Notes under the pieces: generated by a model
Database searches by the model: none
Told to the model about the DNA's origin: nothing
What the model saw: only the letters and a program-made list of their open reading frames with translations
Translations under genes and position numbers: made by a program
Part shown: piece by piece, positions 63,784 through 64,000 of the stretch
How the letters are laid out: every line of letters begins with the position of its first letter
How positions within the stretch are numbered: position 1 is the stretch's first letter
Assembly: GCF_024614185.1 (NCBI RefSeq)
Contig: NZ_JAHTLF010000008.1
Coordinates: forward strand, 404,847 to 468,846
Direction of reading: 5' to 3'
DNA length: 64,000 bases
From: Nocardioides carbamazepini
GTDB taxonomy: Bacteria; Actinomycetota; Actinomycetes; Propionibacteriales; Nocardioidaceae

Positions 63784-64000
63784 ATGTTCTCCCGTCTCAC
63801 GACGAGCTTCGTCGCCCCGACCGTCGAGGTCTCCGCCCACTGCGACCTGCCCTGCGGCGTCTACGACCCCGCTCAGGCCCGCATCGAGGCCGAGTCCATC
63901 AAGGCCGTCATCGCCAAGGCCCTCGACAGCGACGACCCCGACTTCCGCACCCGCGCCGTCCTCATCAAGGAGCAGCGCTCCGAGCTCGTCAAGCACCACC
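63784..64000 (+). CDS. sodN: Nickel superoxide dismutase, N-terminal part (runs off right edge)
   Basis: 72 codons are visible from the ATG at 63784 (AGAGAGG upstream). The nickel hook is intact: His19, Cys20 and Cys24 in HCDLPCGVYDP, after an 18-residue leader (MFSRLTTSFVAPTVEVSA) that SodX must cleave. The following helix (ARIEAESIKAVIAKAL) matches NiSOD. It converts superoxide to peroxide and oxygen in the cytosol. The 3' part lies beyond the window. Confidence 0.96.
   Translation, partial: MFSRLTTSFVAPTVEVSAHCDLPCGVYDPAQARIEAESIKAVIAKALDSDDPDFRTRAVLIKEQRSELVKHH

Overview
This window comes from a high-GC Gram-positive actinomycete, most likely Nocardioides or a close relative in Nocardioidaceae. 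The support is the gene order argS-lysA / hom-thrC-thrB-rho-rpmE-prfA-prmC-sua5-wecA-atp, a mycobacterial-type kgd, a complete mce operon that carries its own ATPase gene, unfused atpF and atpH, many GTG starts, and frequent 4-nt stop/start overlaps. The genus is an inference. No transposase, integrase, phage gene or CRISPR array was seen.

Layout. (1) 1-4807, minus strand: five genes for secreted proteins of unknown function, including two paralogues, separated by strong hairpins. (2) 5096-15050, minus: a ten-gene mce lipid/steroid importer operon (ATPase, Mce-associated protein, two YrbE permeases, MceA-F). (3) 15413-24904, minus: DUF2550, the F1Fo ATP synthase operon with two accessory membrane proteins, and wecA. 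(4) 24897-33534, minus: sua5, prmC, prfA, rpmE, rho and the threonine genes thrB, thrC, hom. (5) 33605-36991: a SoxR-controlled cassette (MFS exporter, quinone-oxidoreductase-like enzyme, soxR) and a secreted protein, lying between hom and lysA. (6) 37029-42685: lysA, argS, tRNA-Arg(CCG), rnhA, a duplicated 112-bp structured repeat, an LCP protein and a lipoprotein. (7) 42868-46983: kgd and a DUF6104 gene, then a hairpin flanked by 32-bp repeats. (8) 46984-54742: an MMPL transporter divergent from a TetR operon with an acetoacetate-decarboxylase-like enzyme, a secreted protein, and a large LuxR-type ATPase regulator. (9) 54766-60791: an acyl-CoA desaturase and its ferredoxin reductase divergent from a TetR gene, a PHA-synthase-like hydrolase, and a DHA2 exporter. 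(10) 61128-64000: a zinc-type dehydrogenase, malic enzyme, sodX, and the start of the nickel superoxide dismutase gene sodN.

The observation most worth following is a nearly identical 17-bp inverted repeat (TGTAACA-N3-TGTTACA type). One copy lies upstream of the mce operon (15168-15184) and one upstream of the secreted-protein cluster (4899-4915). It suggests that the unknown secreted proteins and the Mce importer belong to one regulon and may act as one envelope uptake system. Other points of interest are the SoxR box between divergent genes, several families of intergenic palindromes and repeats, and the repeat-rich N-terminal extension of Rho.
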